From Hyphomicrobiales bacterium (GTDB taxonomy: Bacteria; Pseudomonadota; Alphaproteobacteria; Rhizobiales; Rhizobiaceae), in the NCBI GenBank assembly GCA_900472605.1, contig UCJD01000066.1:29403-93402 (forward strand): DNA of 64,000 nt. Reading direction: 5' to 3'. This document shows positions 8,185 through 17,506 of this stretch, one piece after another; positions within the stretch are counted from its first letter, which is position 1; the number at the start of each line of letters is the position of its first letter. A program made the translations under genes and the position numbers. A model generated the notes under the pieces. The model was not told the origin of the DNA and made no database searches. It saw only the letters and a program-made list of their open reading frames with translations.

Positions 8185-9849
8185 TTACCAGGACCGCACG
8201 AGTAAATCCCAGTTTCCCACCGCATCAATGATTGCGGCGGCCACCTTACTTCCCATTTCATGAGCGCTTGTGATGCCTTGGACGAATGGCATCTTGTGAA
8301 GCAGGAACGGAACTGACACGCAGTAGAGATTGTTGGACAGTCCTGCTTCCACGCGTGGCCGGAAATTGTCGTCGATCTCTATGCCGCCAGTTCGCCGGTT
8401 TTCGTCCTTCGCATCGATGTCAGCCTTTCGGGTCTTCGCTTCCCTGATCGCTCCCGGCTGGCGAAGGCTAGGGAATGGAAGGTCGGAGGCGGAAAGCGCG
8501 TGCTGTCCGGTGGCATCGATAAAGGCATCGTAACGCGTCTCGCTGCCATCAACGATCACAACGGCACCTGGCTCACCATCCCTTCGAATGTCATAGCCGT
8601 CGCCTAGCGCCCTCACAGACAGCTTGCCCGCCTGGTGCAAGGCAAGGAGCCGTTCGACGGATTCGTGCGGAACCGTCGCGTAGTCGTCTACAAAAACTGT
8701 TTTGAAGTCTTTGTGGAAGCGCTTTAGATCTCGGTCGGCGAGGCGAGGAATTGCGAGACCGATGACTTCGTGCATTCTGAGAATTGCATAGCGCCACCCG
8801 ACTGTTTTCCGCTCCGCTTTGTTTTTTTTGGCCTCAGCCAGGTTGCGTGCTGCCCAAACAAATGGATCTGCATCCTGTCGGGCTCGGAAGTAGCGCTCGG
8901 CAATGTCCTCAACCGATGCCAGCGCGAGCCCGATGCTGGCCGCGTAGTCGGGATCGGCGGCGGCAAGCTCTCGCCGGAACAACTCGAAGATCTCGTCGAG
9001 AAGCCGCTCCGGCTTTTGCTCGATCAGGGACCGTACGGCTTGCTCTGTGCAGAACTTGAGGGGCTCGTACGGGATCGGACAATAGAAGTCCGCCTCGGGC
9101 AACAGGCCCTTGCGCGACATCATGGTGATGGAAAGGCCCCAGCTTGAGGCATCAGGCTCATATCGCAATGCTCCATCGTCATCACGAAGGAACATGCCAT
9201 GGGCAGTGGCGACGGAGACGACTGCGTCGATGCCACTGAGCGAGGTGCCCAAGACACCGACATCGACCGCGCCGATCCTCTTGATCGCCGCTGCAGGCCA
9301 TGGCGACACAAAATAGCCTGGCGATATTTCAGTATTCTCGGGCCAATCGTGACCTGTGGCCATGACCACATGGTCGAAGGCCATCTCGGCATCATTCCCG
9401 CCATGCCTCTTGAACTTGAGTGATATGTCATTCTTGCCAAGCTCGATATCGAGAATACGATGGCTGCCTTTCACATCGATGGAATGGCCGCGAGAGATGC
9501 CTCGGTTCACCAGCGCCCAGAACTGTGACGCCAGGAACTCTCCGAGAACGACCCGAGGATAAAACTCACGCTCGCCGATCCCTGACCTTTCTATATCTAG
9601 CTCTTGAAGCTCGCTATCACTCCGCGACAACAGCCACTCGACGAGTGTTTGCTCAATTCGCGGGATTTCGATGCTCGCGATATTTGCCAGCATAGCGCGG
9701 TCGTTGACTGCCGGATGGTAAGGCGTACCCTTCCCCGGATCAGGTGTTTCTTCGAAGATCGTGATAGACAGCGGCGTGGTGCTCGGGATCAATCCGGCGA
9801 GCGTATAGATACCGGTGGGTCCAGATCCGATAATGGCAACTCTTGGCAT
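8185..9849 (-). CDS. FAD/NAD(P)-binding protein (NAD_binding_9 type)
   Basis: A 554-residue protein starting with a dinucleotide-binding motif (VAIIGSGPTGIYTLAGL, residues 4-20), continuing with GKGTPYHP and an ATGHDWP motif at about residue 165. This is the pattern of the COG4529-like FAD-NAD(P)-binding proteins, often found beside transferases or hydroxylases. The substrate is unknown. It converges with the MOSC gene, with only three bases between the two stops. No stress-type promoter was recognised upstream of 9849. Confidence 0.85.
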   Translation of the reverse strand: MPRVAIIGSGPTGIYTLAGLIPSTTPLSITIFEETPDPGKGTPYHPAVNDRAMLANIASIEIPRIEQTLVEWLLSRSDSELQELDIERSGIGEREFYPRVVLGEFLASQFWALVNRGISRGHSIDVKGSHRILDIELGKNDISLKFKRHGGNDAEMAFDHVVMATGHDWPENTEISPGYFVSPWPAAAIKRIGAVDVGVLGTSLSGIDAVVSVATAHGMFLRDDDGALRYEPDASSWGLSITMMSRKGLLPEADFYCPIPYEPLKFCTEQAVRSLIEQKPERLLDEIFELFRRELAAADPDYAASIGLALASVEDIAERYFRARQDADPFVWAARNLAEAKKNKAERKTVGWRYAILRMHEVIGLAIPRLADRDLKRFHKDFKTVFVDDYATVPHESVERLLALHQAGKLSVRALGDGYDIRRDGEPGAVVIVDGSETRYDAFIDATGQHALSASDLPFPSLRQPGAIREAKTRKADIDAKDENRRTGGIEIDDNFRPRVEAGLSNNLYCVSVPFLLHKMPFVQGITSAHEMGSKVAAAIIDAVGNWDLLVRSW

Positions 9850-9928
9850 AGTGGCTGATTAGTCCCGAATGGAGGGGCGGCCGGGAGAGAATAAATGGGG
9901 AGCCGCTCGGAAGCGGCTCCTGAAACTG

Positions 9929-10162
9929 TTAGTTGACCGAAGACCACTGACTGCGGACGTCTTCCGCGTTTTTGGTCAAGTGGACGTGCTCATCGACGTG
10001 GTCGACCCAGTCCAGGGGAATGAGGTGGTGATGACCATCATCAGAGTCCGACTTCGTCAGCTTGATGCGCGACGTGCCGTCCATATGATCGACTGTGCCA
10101 ACATGCATACCGTCGGCGCCGATGACTTCCATATGCTCGCGGACCTGTTCTGCAGAGATCAT
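9929..10162 (-). CDS. DUF2171 domain-containing protein
   Basis: A 77-residue protein, essentially one DUF2171 (PRC-barrel-like) domain: MISAEQVREHMEVIGADGMH, then VGTVDH and an IPLDWVDHVDEHVHL ending. The open frame extends far upstream, but AAGGAG lies eight bases before the ATG at 10162 and an exact EcfG-type promoter sits at 10196-10220, so the short form is the gene. Such proteins are abundant stress-induced proteins of unknown role in rhizobia. Confidence 0.85.
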   Translation of the reverse strand: MISAEQVREHMEVIGADGMHVGTVDHMDGTSRIKLTKSDSDDGHHHLIPLDWVDHVDEHVHLTKNAEDVRSQWSSVN

Positions 10163-10195
10163 GGTGTTTTCTCCTTGTTTAGATTGCATGACGGC

Positions 10196-10220
10196 AACGT
10201 TCACCGAGTTGCTTGGTTCC
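10196..10220 (-). promoter_or_regulatory. EcfG-type promoter of DUF2171 gene
   Basis: Read on the minus strand: GGAAC (10220-10216), 16 bases, CGTT (10199-10196), an exact match. The start codon at 10162 is 33 bases downstream. Confidence 0.7.
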
Positions 10221-10336
10221 AGAGAGACGGCACCACGGCGGACACGGGGGCGCTTGACTGCCTCTTTGTTGGCCATGGCGAGACAATCAAAAACAGCCAT
10301 ACCCCGGGAAACACGCGTTGGTTTTCCTCTGGCGTT

Positions 10337-10361
10337 GGAACCGTGAGCCTCCCTCTTGGTT
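10337..10361 (+). promoter_or_regulatory. EcfG-type promoter of SDR gene
   Basis: GGAAC at 10337-10341, 16 bases, GGTT at 10358-10361. The ATG at 10388 lies 26 bases downstream. With the minus-strand site at 10196-10220 it forms a divergent pair driving two stress-type genes. Confidence 0.65.
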
Positions 10362-10387
10362 TGCCTTGCAGCGAAACGGAGATTGAT

Positions 10388-11254
10388 ATGACCGAACACA
10401 CCGACCATCCGACCCCACCCTATCCTGAGCAGCATCAGGAACCACCAGGCAAGACCAGGGCGATGCAGCCGGTTCCAGACCACGGTGAGCAATCGTACAA
10501 AGGCAACGGCAGGCTTGAAGGTAAGGTTGCCCTGATCACCGGTGCAGACTCGGGGATCGGAAAGGCTGTCGCGATAGCTTTTGCTCGCGAGGGCGCGGAT
10601 ATCCTGATTTCCTATCTCAGCGAAGATGAGGATGCCGCCGATACAGTTAAATGGGTTGAAGACGCGGGACGTCGAGCCATTGCGGTTCCGGGCGACATCA
10701 CCTTGGAAGAGCATTGCAACGACCTTGTCCAGCGCACCGTCCGCGAGCTTGGTGGTATCGATATTTTGGTCAACAATGCGGCCTTCCAGCGGACATATTC
10801 AGACATCGTCGAGATACCGGTCGATGAGTGGGATCGCACCTTTCGCACGAACATTTATGCGCCCTTCTTCCTTTCGAAGGCTGCCATCCCTTACATGAGG
10901 CCGGGCAGTTCGATCATCAACACGACATCGATCCAGTCGCGCCAGCCGTCACCTCAGCTACTCGCCTATGCGTCGACTAAGGGTGCGATATCGAACTTCA
11001 CCGCAGGCCTCGCGGAGATGGTCGCGGAGAAAGGTATTCGTGTGAACGCCGTGGCGCCTGGCCCAATCTGGACCCCACTCATTCCCTCAACCATGCCAGC
11101 AGAAAAGGCGGCCAAGTTTGGCCAGCAGACGCTGATCGGTCGCGCTGGCCAACCCGCTGAGTTGGCCGGTGCGTATGTCCTGCTGGCCTCGGAGCTTGGC
11201 AGTTACATGACCGGGGCCGTCGTCCCGGTGACCGGCGGTGAGATTATGATCTAG
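10388..11254 (+). CDS. SDR family oxidoreductase (YghA-like)
   Basis: A 288-residue short-chain dehydrogenase with the long N-terminal extension typical of the YghA/general stress protein 39 type (TPPYPEQHQEPPGKTRAMQP). Motifs in order: cofactor-binding TGADSGIG (about residue 50), NNAA (about 129), catalytic Ser in TTSIQS and YxxxK in YASTKGA (about 200-204). Expected to oxidise or reduce a small alcohol or aldehyde with NADP(H); the substrate is unknown. The long open frame starting at 9869 is rejected because the promoter at 10337-10361 and the family N-terminus both fit the ATG at 10388. Confidence 0.93.
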   Translation: MTEHTDHPTPPYPEQHQEPPGKTRAMQPVPDHGEQSYKGNGRLEGKVALITGADSGIGKAVAIAFAREGADILISYLSEDEDAADTVKWVEDAGRRAIAVPGDITLEEHCNDLVQRTVRELGGIDILVNNAAFQRTYSDIVEIPVDEWDRTFRTNIYAPFFLSKAAIPYMRPGSSIINTTSIQSRQPSPQLLAYASTKGAISNFTAGLAEMVAEKGIRVNAVAPGPIWTPLIPSTMPAEKAAKFGQQTLIGRAGQPAELAGAYVLLASELGSYMTGAVVPVTGGEIMI

Positions 11255-11413
11255 CCGGGTCTGGTCAGATCCGGCCAGGCGCCACGCGGCTAAACCACCA
11301 ATATCCGGGTTGCGTCTGAAAGTGGTCCTGACTAAGAGATTGCCGCCTCGCTTCGATGCAAGGGAAGGCCCGGCCTGTGTAGGTCCGGGCCTTTGCCGCT
11401 TACAAATGCCCTG

Positions 11414-11722
11414 TCACGCTGGGGTTGTTGTAGCTTTCCGAAGCCATTGATCTGCATCCGGACCACGACCTCGCTCTCCTGAATCAAACCATATCCCGCC
11501 AAACCTCTCCATAAACGCAGACGCTCCCGCCTTCGCGACGAAGCAATGCACGTTATAGATTTGACCTTCATGCGTCACTGGTAGGATTTCGCTGCAACGG
11601 AGCAGCCGCGCGCAGAAATTTGCCTGTTCAGCAAGCAAGCTGTCACGGGCTGAATCGACTAAGAGTGCGACTTGATGGGGCCAGCCTCGATTAATCGTTG
11701 AGATCGTCAGTTTCTTCGCCAT
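11414..11722 (-). CDS. Hypothetical protein (102 aa)
   Basis: A 102-residue soluble protein starting MAKKLTISTINRGWPHQVAL, with an AGGGTG ribosome site in front. It contains two Cys residues (FCARLLRC) and a Trp/Phe-rich C-terminal part (FMERFGGIWFDSGERG). No known family recognised. The longer form that starts at 11878 is unlikely because the added part is basic and unlike the rest. Confidence 0.6.
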   Translation of the reverse strand: MAKKLTISTINRGWPHQVALLVDSARDSLLAEQANFCARLLRCSEILPVTHEGQIYNVHCFVAKAGASAFMERFGGIWFDSGERGRGPDADQWLRKATTTPA

Positions 11723-11880
11723 TCCGGTCACCCTGTACTTCCGCAATTTGATCGCCTTGACTCCTACTACGAAAAGAACAAAATAGGAACATAAGAGTGG
11801 ATGTCTAAACTTCGCTGGCGAAGGCGAACGCAAATGACGTTTGACCACCAAGAAAACGGCAAAAGACTCAAGGAGCAACG

Positions 11881-12081
11881 ATGAGTGACATTGATCGTTC
11901 GACCCTACAGCGTGCTCCCATTCTTGTGGCCCGCAAATGCAGTTGCGGTGACTGGGCTGGTTTTGGTTTTGGCAAAGGCGAACAAGAGACGTGGTGGTGC
12001 TGGACGCATTATCCTTACAAGACGTCCTCTCGCTTAGAGGCCGCCGAGATCGCTGAGGCGCTATCCCGCAAAGTTGCTTAA
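11881..12081 (+). CDS. Small Cys/Trp-rich hypothetical protein (66 aa)
   Basis: A 66-residue protein with AAGGAG seven bases before the ATG. It contains CSCGDWAGFG and a WWCWTHYP cluster, so a small zinc-binding fold is possible although only three Cys and one His are visible. It is followed after 21 bases by another Cys-rich gene in the same direction. Confidence 0.65.
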   Translation: MSDIDRSTLQRAPILVARKCSCGDWAGFGFGKGEQETWWCWTHYPYKTSSRLEAAEIAEALSRKVA

Positions 12082-12102
12082 GCCCCCCTCGCCCGCGTTG
12101 AC

Positions 12103-12627
12103 ATGGAAGATAGAAATGAAAGCTGGCGCAGAGGGATACGGTGGATCTCGTTTTACAACGGCTGCAGCGTCGAGATCCGGTGCGCGGGATGCGGGATCAG
12201 CAAGAATCGTTCGGTCGAGCGCATCTTAACAGCGGTTGGAGACGTTGCTGTGAGCAGCCTAGCCGTCACATTGGCTCGCGCCATGAAATGCCCGCGTGTC
12301 GATCAGGGTGGACATATGGGCTGCCGACTGGAAATCCCATATAGCTCATTCAAGTCGGCCAACGACAAGCCCTCTCGTATAGACGCTCTGAAACTGCCAG
12401 CAGATATGTACGTTCTGCCGGACATGGCTCTCGCAGATGTGCCCGAGTGGTTCATCCTGTTCGGCTTTTGCAAGTGTGGGTATTTTCGCGGGATTAACAT
12501 CAAACAGACGCGGGCGAAGTTTCCTCCGTCGTCCCGGACCAGTGAACTCGCCCGCTTCCTCCACTGCAAGCGGTGCGGCTGCAAGGGCGACAACAGGTTT
12601 ACGTTCAAGCAGATGCTGAGGGACTGA
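12103..12627 (+). CDS. Cys-rich hypothetical protein (174 aa)
   Basis: A 174-residue protein with several Cys pairs: CAGCG near residue 27, CKCG near 125 and CKRCGCKG near 158. These look like zinc-ribbon knuckles. No family recognised. It lies directly before the LigD-type ligase gene and after another small Cys-rich gene; a link to DNA repair is only suggested by position. Confidence 0.65.
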   Translation: MEDRNESWRRGIRWISFYNGCSVEIRCAGCGISKNRSVERILTAVGDVAVSSLAVTLARAMKCPRVDQGGHMGCRLEIPYSSFKSANDKPSRIDALKLPADMYVLPDMALADVPEWFILFGFCKCGYFRGINIKQTRAKFPPSSRTSELARFLHCKRCGCKGDNRFTFKQMLRD

Positions 12628-12737
12628 CTTGAGGAGGTGTCACTGCAATAGGCCAGGCGGCGGTGTTCGCGTGCTGGAACGAATCGCGCCCGAAACAATT
12701 GAGTCGCCGTAAGGTAAGTCATCGACAGGGGTCATAT

Positions 12738-13774
12738 ATGCGTAGGCGATCCAAGCCACTTCTGCGCGAAAACCAGGTCGCAAAATCAAAGCCCATGCGG
12801 CCGCGTGACCCGGCGCAACCCAATCTGCCCTTCGATGAGATGCCCGCCCGCATCGAGCCTGTCCTTGCCCTCTCAAATCCAAGGCGCCCAGCGGACCTGA
12901 CTGGACGTTTGAAGTGAAATTCGATGGATATCGGCTCGCGGTGCATATCGAACCGGGTGGTGTTCGCATCCTAACGCGGGGTGGCCATGACTGGACCCAC
13001 CGTTTCCCGGGCATCGCCGACGCAGCCAAAAAGCTTGGCATCGGCTCGGCGATCCTCGATGGCGAGGCGGTCGTCCTCGACAAGACAGGGCGGTCGGATT
13101 TCGGCGCACTCCAGCGCTCCCTCGGCGGCCGAGGTGGCAAGCGGGTTTCTGGTGAAGCCGTGTTCTTCGCCTTCGACCTGCTATATTTTGACGGCCATCT
13201 CCTGACGAACACCGAGTTGTCCGTGCGGCGCCATCTGCTGACAGACTTTTTGGACGGTAGCACCGGCGCGATTCAGCTCTCCGAAGAGGTCGACGGAGAC
13301 GGTGAGAAGATGCTTGAGAGCGCCTGTATTCACGGGCTCGAAGGTATCATCGCAAAGCACCGTGGCAGCAAATATCGGTCCGGTCGCACCTGCGACTGGT
13401 TAAAGATCAAATGCGTGCAGAGCGAGAGCTTCGTCGTCATTGGTTATGAAGAGAGCAGCGTAGCCCGAGGCGGTATAGGTAGCTTACTGCTCGCCGCTCG
13501 CCAGGGACACGAATGGAAATCTGTCGGCTCCGTCGGGACTGGGTTTAAGGAGCGCGACGCCATCCACCTGAAGCAGACCCTCGATAAGCTCAAGACGAAG
13601 CGTCCGGCGGTCCTGATGAAAGGTAAAAACCTGGTATTTGCGCAACCCACCCTGATTGCCGAGATCAATTTTCGCGGTTGGACTGACGACGGGAACCTTC
13701 GTCACGCTTCTTACAAGGGGCTGCGGGAAATCCAGGACAATGCAGCGATCTACGAGATCGACAACGGTCAATGA
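12738..13774 (+). pseudogene. LigD-type ATP-dependent DNA ligase, one-base frameshift
   Basis: A stand-alone NHEJ-type ligase domain (about 345 residues). The N-terminal part (PTQPNLPFD-like start, MPARIEPVLAL) is in one frame and the rest from VKFDGYR onward in another. Adding one base at about 12868-12872 restores a continuous product reading LKSKAPSGPDWTFEVKFDG. Motif I with the adenylated Lys (KFDGYR), the GIIAK motif (LEGIIAKHRGSKY) and the C-terminal OB fold (GWTDDGNLRHASYKGLRE) are all intact. The second frame can start at a GTG (12914) that overlaps the TGA of the first, keeping the catalytic Lys as residue 2. It is either a recent pseudogene, a sequencing error or a reinitiating gene. 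Such ligases seal ends with Ku. Confidence 0.8.
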
Positions 13775-13897
13775 CTGGACGCTCTTTCGGCGTTGCGCGG
13801 TGACGGCCGATAGAGCGAATGTTTGATCCGGATAACCGGTTGGCCTCCCACACGGTGATCCCAATTTGCCGATCAATCTACGCGGATATATTCGAGT

Positions 13898-14278
13898 TCA
13901 CCAATCAGCCGCGACGTTCAAAGCCCGTCCCTTCGATGCGCCATTTGCCTTTGCCAAGCCTTGCCTAATTCGCTCGTCGGTAAATGGCTTCCCGATAACG
14001 TCGACTGCACCGTCGAGGCCGTGGCCGACGTCGCGCGGGCTTCCTGTGACAAAAACAACGGTTATTCCATATCGGTCTATGAGACGACGGGCCAGTGCTG
14101 CACCGCTCATGCCGTCGGCGAGGCCCAGATCGACCAGCGCGACGTCCACGCGAGGCGCGTGAGCAAGCGCCTGCTCAACTGTCGCGACCGGACCGACCGC
14201 TTTATGCCCCCCTTCTGTGACGATCCTCTCAAGCTCCATCGCAATGAACGCTTCATCCTCGATTATCAAAACTCGCAT
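13898..14278 (-). CDS. Single-domain response regulator (receiver)
   Basis: A 126-residue receiver domain without output domain. Acidic pocket IEDE (residues 7-10), phospho-acceptor Asp 50 in VALVDLGL, Thr/Ser in FVTGSP and Lys in VIGKPF (about 98). AGGAGG lies just before the ATG at 14278. It follows ligD by 89 bases in the same direction and may be on the same transcript. The cognate kinase is not in this window apart from a truncated hybrid kinase at 38 kb. It could act in a phosphorelay of the general stress response, but that is inference. Confidence 0.9.
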   Translation of the reverse strand: MRVLIIEDEAFIAMELERIVTEGGHKAVGPVATVEQALAHAPRVDVALVDLGLADGMSGAALARRLIDRYGITVVFVTGSPRDVGHGLDGAVDVIGKPFTDERIRQGLAKANGASKGRALNVAADW

Positions 14279-14367
14279 GCGATCCTCCTGAATAACCAGC
14301 AACTTAGGTCGGATTTGAGGAAGATCGAGGATTGTCACGGGTTCTTGAACCTTGCTGGTCGCCTTTT

Positions 14368-17022
14368 TTACGCCGCTGGCTTCTTGCCCTTGTTCAATCG
14401 CTTGATGGCCTGTTCCAACGAACGCTGCCCATCGCAGTAGTCCTGCCACGCCGTGCTGTTCCTTAGCAGACCCGGCACTGTTCTCACCGTGAAGCGCTTC
14501 GGGTCGAGACCCGCTTTGACCTGCGTCCAATTCAAGGGCATTGAGACGGTTGCCCCCGGACGGGCACGCGGCGACAACGGCGCCACGGCCGTCGATGTCC
14601 GGTCATTTCGCAGGTAATCGAGGAAGATGCGGCCATCGCGTTGAGCCTTGGACATCTTGATCAAATAGAGATCTGGGTTGTCTCTTGCCATTGCCTGGCA
14701 AACATCGTGGGCAAACCCCTTTGCCTCATCCCAGGAAAGCTTCTTTCCTTTCGGTACCAACAACGGCGTTACCACATGCAGACCTTTGCCGCCGGTGGTC
14801 TTGCAGAAGCTAACGAGGCCCAACTCCTCAAGTCTGTCGCGGATTTCACGAGCACCCTCGATAACGGTGTCGAATTCCACATCAGGACCAGGATCAAGGT
14901 CGAAGACCAACCGCCCGGGAACCTGAGGCTGGTTTGGTTCGCAGTTCCAAGGATGGAGTTCGGTGCCGCCGATCTGCGCGATGGCGGCGAGCCCTTCGAC
15001 GCGGTCGATCTGGAGATAGGGCTGCTTGTCGCCGCTAACCTTCACCTGCTCGATAAGGTTGGACGAACCCTGCATCGCGTGCCTCTGGAAGAACTGCTCA
15101 CCACCGATGCCGTCGGGGGTGCGGATAATGGAGCACGGTCGCCCCTTGATATGGTCGATGAGCCACGGGCCAACGGCCTCGTAATATTGTGCCAAGTCCA
15201 CTTTGGTAACCGGCTCGTTATCGAGCGCATCCGGCCACAACGGTTTGTCAGGGCTGGAAATAAGCACTCCCATCACATCGACCTTCGCGCCCTTCCGATA
15301 ATTCGCGGGTTTCGTCGGCCTTGGTTCCTCAGTCGTGGGGTCAGGCACATCTGTTGTCGCGGGTTTGGCGGGCTTTTCTGCCTCGACCTCGTCAGCAGGC
15401 TTATCTTCTCTCAATCCTTTAAAGGCAGCCTGGCGAACCTGTCCGTCCGCGGTCCAACCGGCAAATTGAATTTCAGCGACCAGCTCCGGCTTCAACCAAA
15501 CGATGTCGTCGGTCTTCTTAGGAGCGCCAATGCCGGTGAACGGAGACTTTGACGACTTCAACTTTTCAAGGTGTGGTAGCAGCTTGTCGACAACGCTGCC
15601 CCCATATCCGGTACCAACGCGACCAACGTAGACGAAGTGATCGCCGCGATTGACACCAACCAGCAAGGAACGGAATTTGCCGTTCGTCGTGGCATAGGCG
15701 CCGACGACAACCTCATGCCCTGCCCTGCACTTCGATTTCGCCCACGTTTTCGTTCGGCCAGACTGATAGGTCGCACCCGACTGCTTGGAAACAATACCCT
15801 CAAGCGACAGCTTGCAGGCAGATTTCAGCACAGCGTCGCCGCCGGTCTCGAAGTGCTCCACGAAGCGAAGGCGCGGGTCGTCGCCAGCATCGGATAGCAA
15901 TGTCGATAGCCTTTCTTTCCGGTCGGTCAGCGGCAGTTCTCGAATGTCCTCGCTACCTTCGAACATGAGATCGAATGCGAAATAGACCAAATCGTCGGTC
16001 TTTCCTTCGGACAGCGCGGCCTGCAGCGCCGCGAAGTCAGGCGCACCGTTTTCGTCCAGAGCGCAAATCTCGCCGTCGATGATCGCGTCAGGGAGATTTG
16101 CCCCTGACTCGGCTATCGCACGATACTTGGCCGTCCAGTCCAGACCCTTTCGAGTCTTGAGCGTCACCTCTCCGTCCTGAATTCGCATCTGAATGCGATA
16201 TCCATCGAACTTGATTTCGTGGATCCAGCCTTTGGCCGATGGCGGCCGCTCCAGGGTTTCGCAGAGTTGCGGCTCGATGAAACTGGGCAGCTCGGACGAA
16301 GCCTTTGTCTTTTGTGCCCGATGCTTCGTTTTAGAGGCTGCTTTTCGCTCTTCCGCTGCTAACCCTTCGCTGCTGTCCCACACGGCATCGGCTTCGACCG
16401 CGCCAACTGACGTCATGAACGCCTTGGGCTTTCTACCTTTACCTGACGCGATGGCCTCCATGGTACGACCGGAGGCGACAGAGGTATCGTTGTCCTCAAG
16501 CACCGCTGCACCGTCTTCGTCGACCGAATAGTCATCGTGGTGCTTGATCAGTAGCCAGTTCGTGCGCTTCTCCCCTTCCCTTCCGCGCATCCGCACCAAC
16601 ACGAAGCTGCCGTGAAGCCGGTCGCCCTCGAGAGTAAACTTGAAGTCACCCTTGGCGAGTGCCTGCTCCGGGCTCTTGTTGCCTTCAGGCTCCCAGTAGC
16701 CGCGATCCCACAGCATAACGGTTCCTCCGCCATACTGACCTTTCGGGATCGTGCCTTCGAAATCGCCGTAGTCCAATGGATGATCTTCGACTTCGACTGC
16801 GAGCCGCTTGTCGGCTGGATCTAACGAGGGCCCTTTGGTCACTGCCCAAGACTTGAAGACCCCATCAAGTTCAAGCCGAAGATCGTAATGTAGACGAGTT
16901 GCGTCGTGCTTCTGAATGACAAAGCGCCGCCGGTTTGACGGTTTGACAGAGGCTTCACCGCTCGGTTCGGCCGTTGTCTTGAAATCGCGTTTAGCACGGT
17001 ACTTGGTGAGATTGTCGGCCAT
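14368..17022 (-). CDS. ligD: Multifunctional NHEJ DNA ligase D
   Basis: An 884-residue LigD with all three modules. Residues about 25-190: 3-prime phosphoesterase domain (HDATRLHYDLRLELDG). About 245-560: ATP-dependent ligase with the adenylation motif EIKFDGYR and LEGIVSKQSG, ending in an OB fold (GWTADGQVRQAAFKGLRED). About 590-870: primase-polymerase domain with metal-binding Asp residues in FDLDPGPDVEFD and the TGGKGLHVV motif. Domain order PE-Lig-Pol is that of Pseudomonas LigD. It processes and seals double-strand breaks held by Ku. A possible EcfG-type promoter lies 30 bases upstream of the ATG. The phospho-receiver gene follows. Confidence 0.95.
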   Translation of the reverse strand: MADNLTKYRAKRDFKTTAEPSGEASVKPSNRRRFVIQKHDATRLHYDLRLELDGVFKSWAVTKGPSLDPADKRLAVEVEDHPLDYGDFEGTIPKGQYGGGTVMLWDRGYWEPEGNKSPEQALAKGDFKFTLEGDRLHGSFVLVRMRGREGEKRTNWLLIKHHDDYSVDEDGAAVLEDNDTSVASGRTMEAIASGKGRKPKAFMTSVGAVEADAVWDSSEGLAAEERKAASKTKHRAQKTKASSELPSFIEPQLCETLERPPSAKGWIHEIKFDGYRIQMRIQDGEVTLKTRKGLDWTAKYRAIAESGANLPDAIIDGEICALDENGAPDFAALQAALSEGKTDDLVYFAFDLMFEGSEDIRELPLTDRKERLSTLLSDAGDDPRLRFVEHFETGGDAVLKSACKLSLEGIVSKQSGATYQSGRTKTWAKSKCRAGHEVVVGAYATTNGKFRSLLVGVNRGDHFVYVGRVGTGYGGSVVDKLLPHLEKLKSSKSPFTGIGAPKKTDDIVWLKPELVAEIQFAGWTADGQVRQAAFKGLREDKPADEVEAEKPAKPATTDVPDPTTEEPRPTKPANYRKGAKVDVMGVLISSPDKPLWPDALDNEPVTKVDLAQYYEAVGPWLIDHIKGRPCSIIRTPDGIGGEQFFQRHAMQGSSNLIEQVKVSGDKQPYLQIDRVEGLAAIAQIGGTELHPWNCEPNQPQVPGRLVFDLDPGPDVEFDTVIEGAREIRDRLEELGLVSFCKTTGGKGLHVVTPLLVPKGKKLSWDEAKGFAHDVCQAMARDNPDLYLIKMSKAQRDGRIFLDYLRNDRTSTAVAPLSPRARPGATVSMPLNWTQVKAGLDPKRFTVRTVPGLLRNSTAWQDYCDGQRSLEQAIKRLNKGKKPAA

Positions 17023-17051
17023 GGCTTTTCTCGATCTTAATCGAGAGTCGA

Positions 17052-17076
17052 AATGCTAGGGGGGCGTCAATGTTCC
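17052..17076 (-). promoter_or_regulatory. Possible EcfG-type promoter of ligD
   Basis: Read on the minus strand: GGAAC (17076-17072), 16 bases, CATT (17055-17052). One mismatch from CGTT. It lies 29 bases before the ligD ATG. The rest of the ligD-uvsE intergenic stretch up to 17506 holds no gene that I can support. Confidence 0.45.
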
Positions 17077-17315
17077 AAGGCTAAGCCGTCAGCCTCCAGG
17101 AACCGAAACACGTCCATCTCAGACGTCGAGCAGGCTTTCAGCCCCCGACCGTTCATTTCTATAGATTCCGAGATTTCGGAGAGGGGGTCATTGCATTGAT
17201 TCAGATATGATATCGGGAGGGCGTACCCGGCCAATTCACTACGTTCTCACAGCAATCCACTAACTTTTGACAGAAATGAAGCCGTCTGAGACTACTTGAC
17301 ATGCGTAGAAGATTT

Positions 17316-17365
17316 TTCGACGCGCCGAACAATGAACGACTAGGGTTCGACCGGCCGAACAATGA
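17316..17365. repeat. Short direct repeats in ligD upstream region
   Basis: Two copies of a 20-base unit, 17316-17335 and 17346-17365, 30 bases apart, identical except for three central positions (TTCGA...CCGAACAATGA). A third, poorer copy (CGCGTCGAACACTGA) starts at 17471. The 30-base spacing is close to three helical turns, which would suit a regulator binding one face of the DNA. No coding frame explains the repeat. Confidence 0.5.
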
Positions 17366-17506
17366 TACGTTTCGCTGCAACCTATCACAGCTGGCTTTTG
17401 AGGTGTTACCTTCGCATTTATCAGGGAATCTGATCAACTCACCAGGAAACGCTGAAGCTCAATTGTCCGGCGCGTCGAACACTGAAGCCGCAATTGAGCG
17501 GGACAT

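Noticed and set aside
9929..10714. A 261-codon frame covering the DUF2171 gene
   Set aside because: Only the last 77 codons match a family; a promoter and a ribosome site lie before the short form, and the rest is antisense to the SDR gene.
12674..12698. GGAAC before the LigD-type ligase gene
   Set aside because: Followed after 16 bases by AATT; the GTT core is missing, so I did not list it as a promoter.
14641..15552. A 303-codon plus-strand frame
   Set aside because: Antisense to the polymerase and ligase parts of ligD, without ribosome site or recognisable motif.
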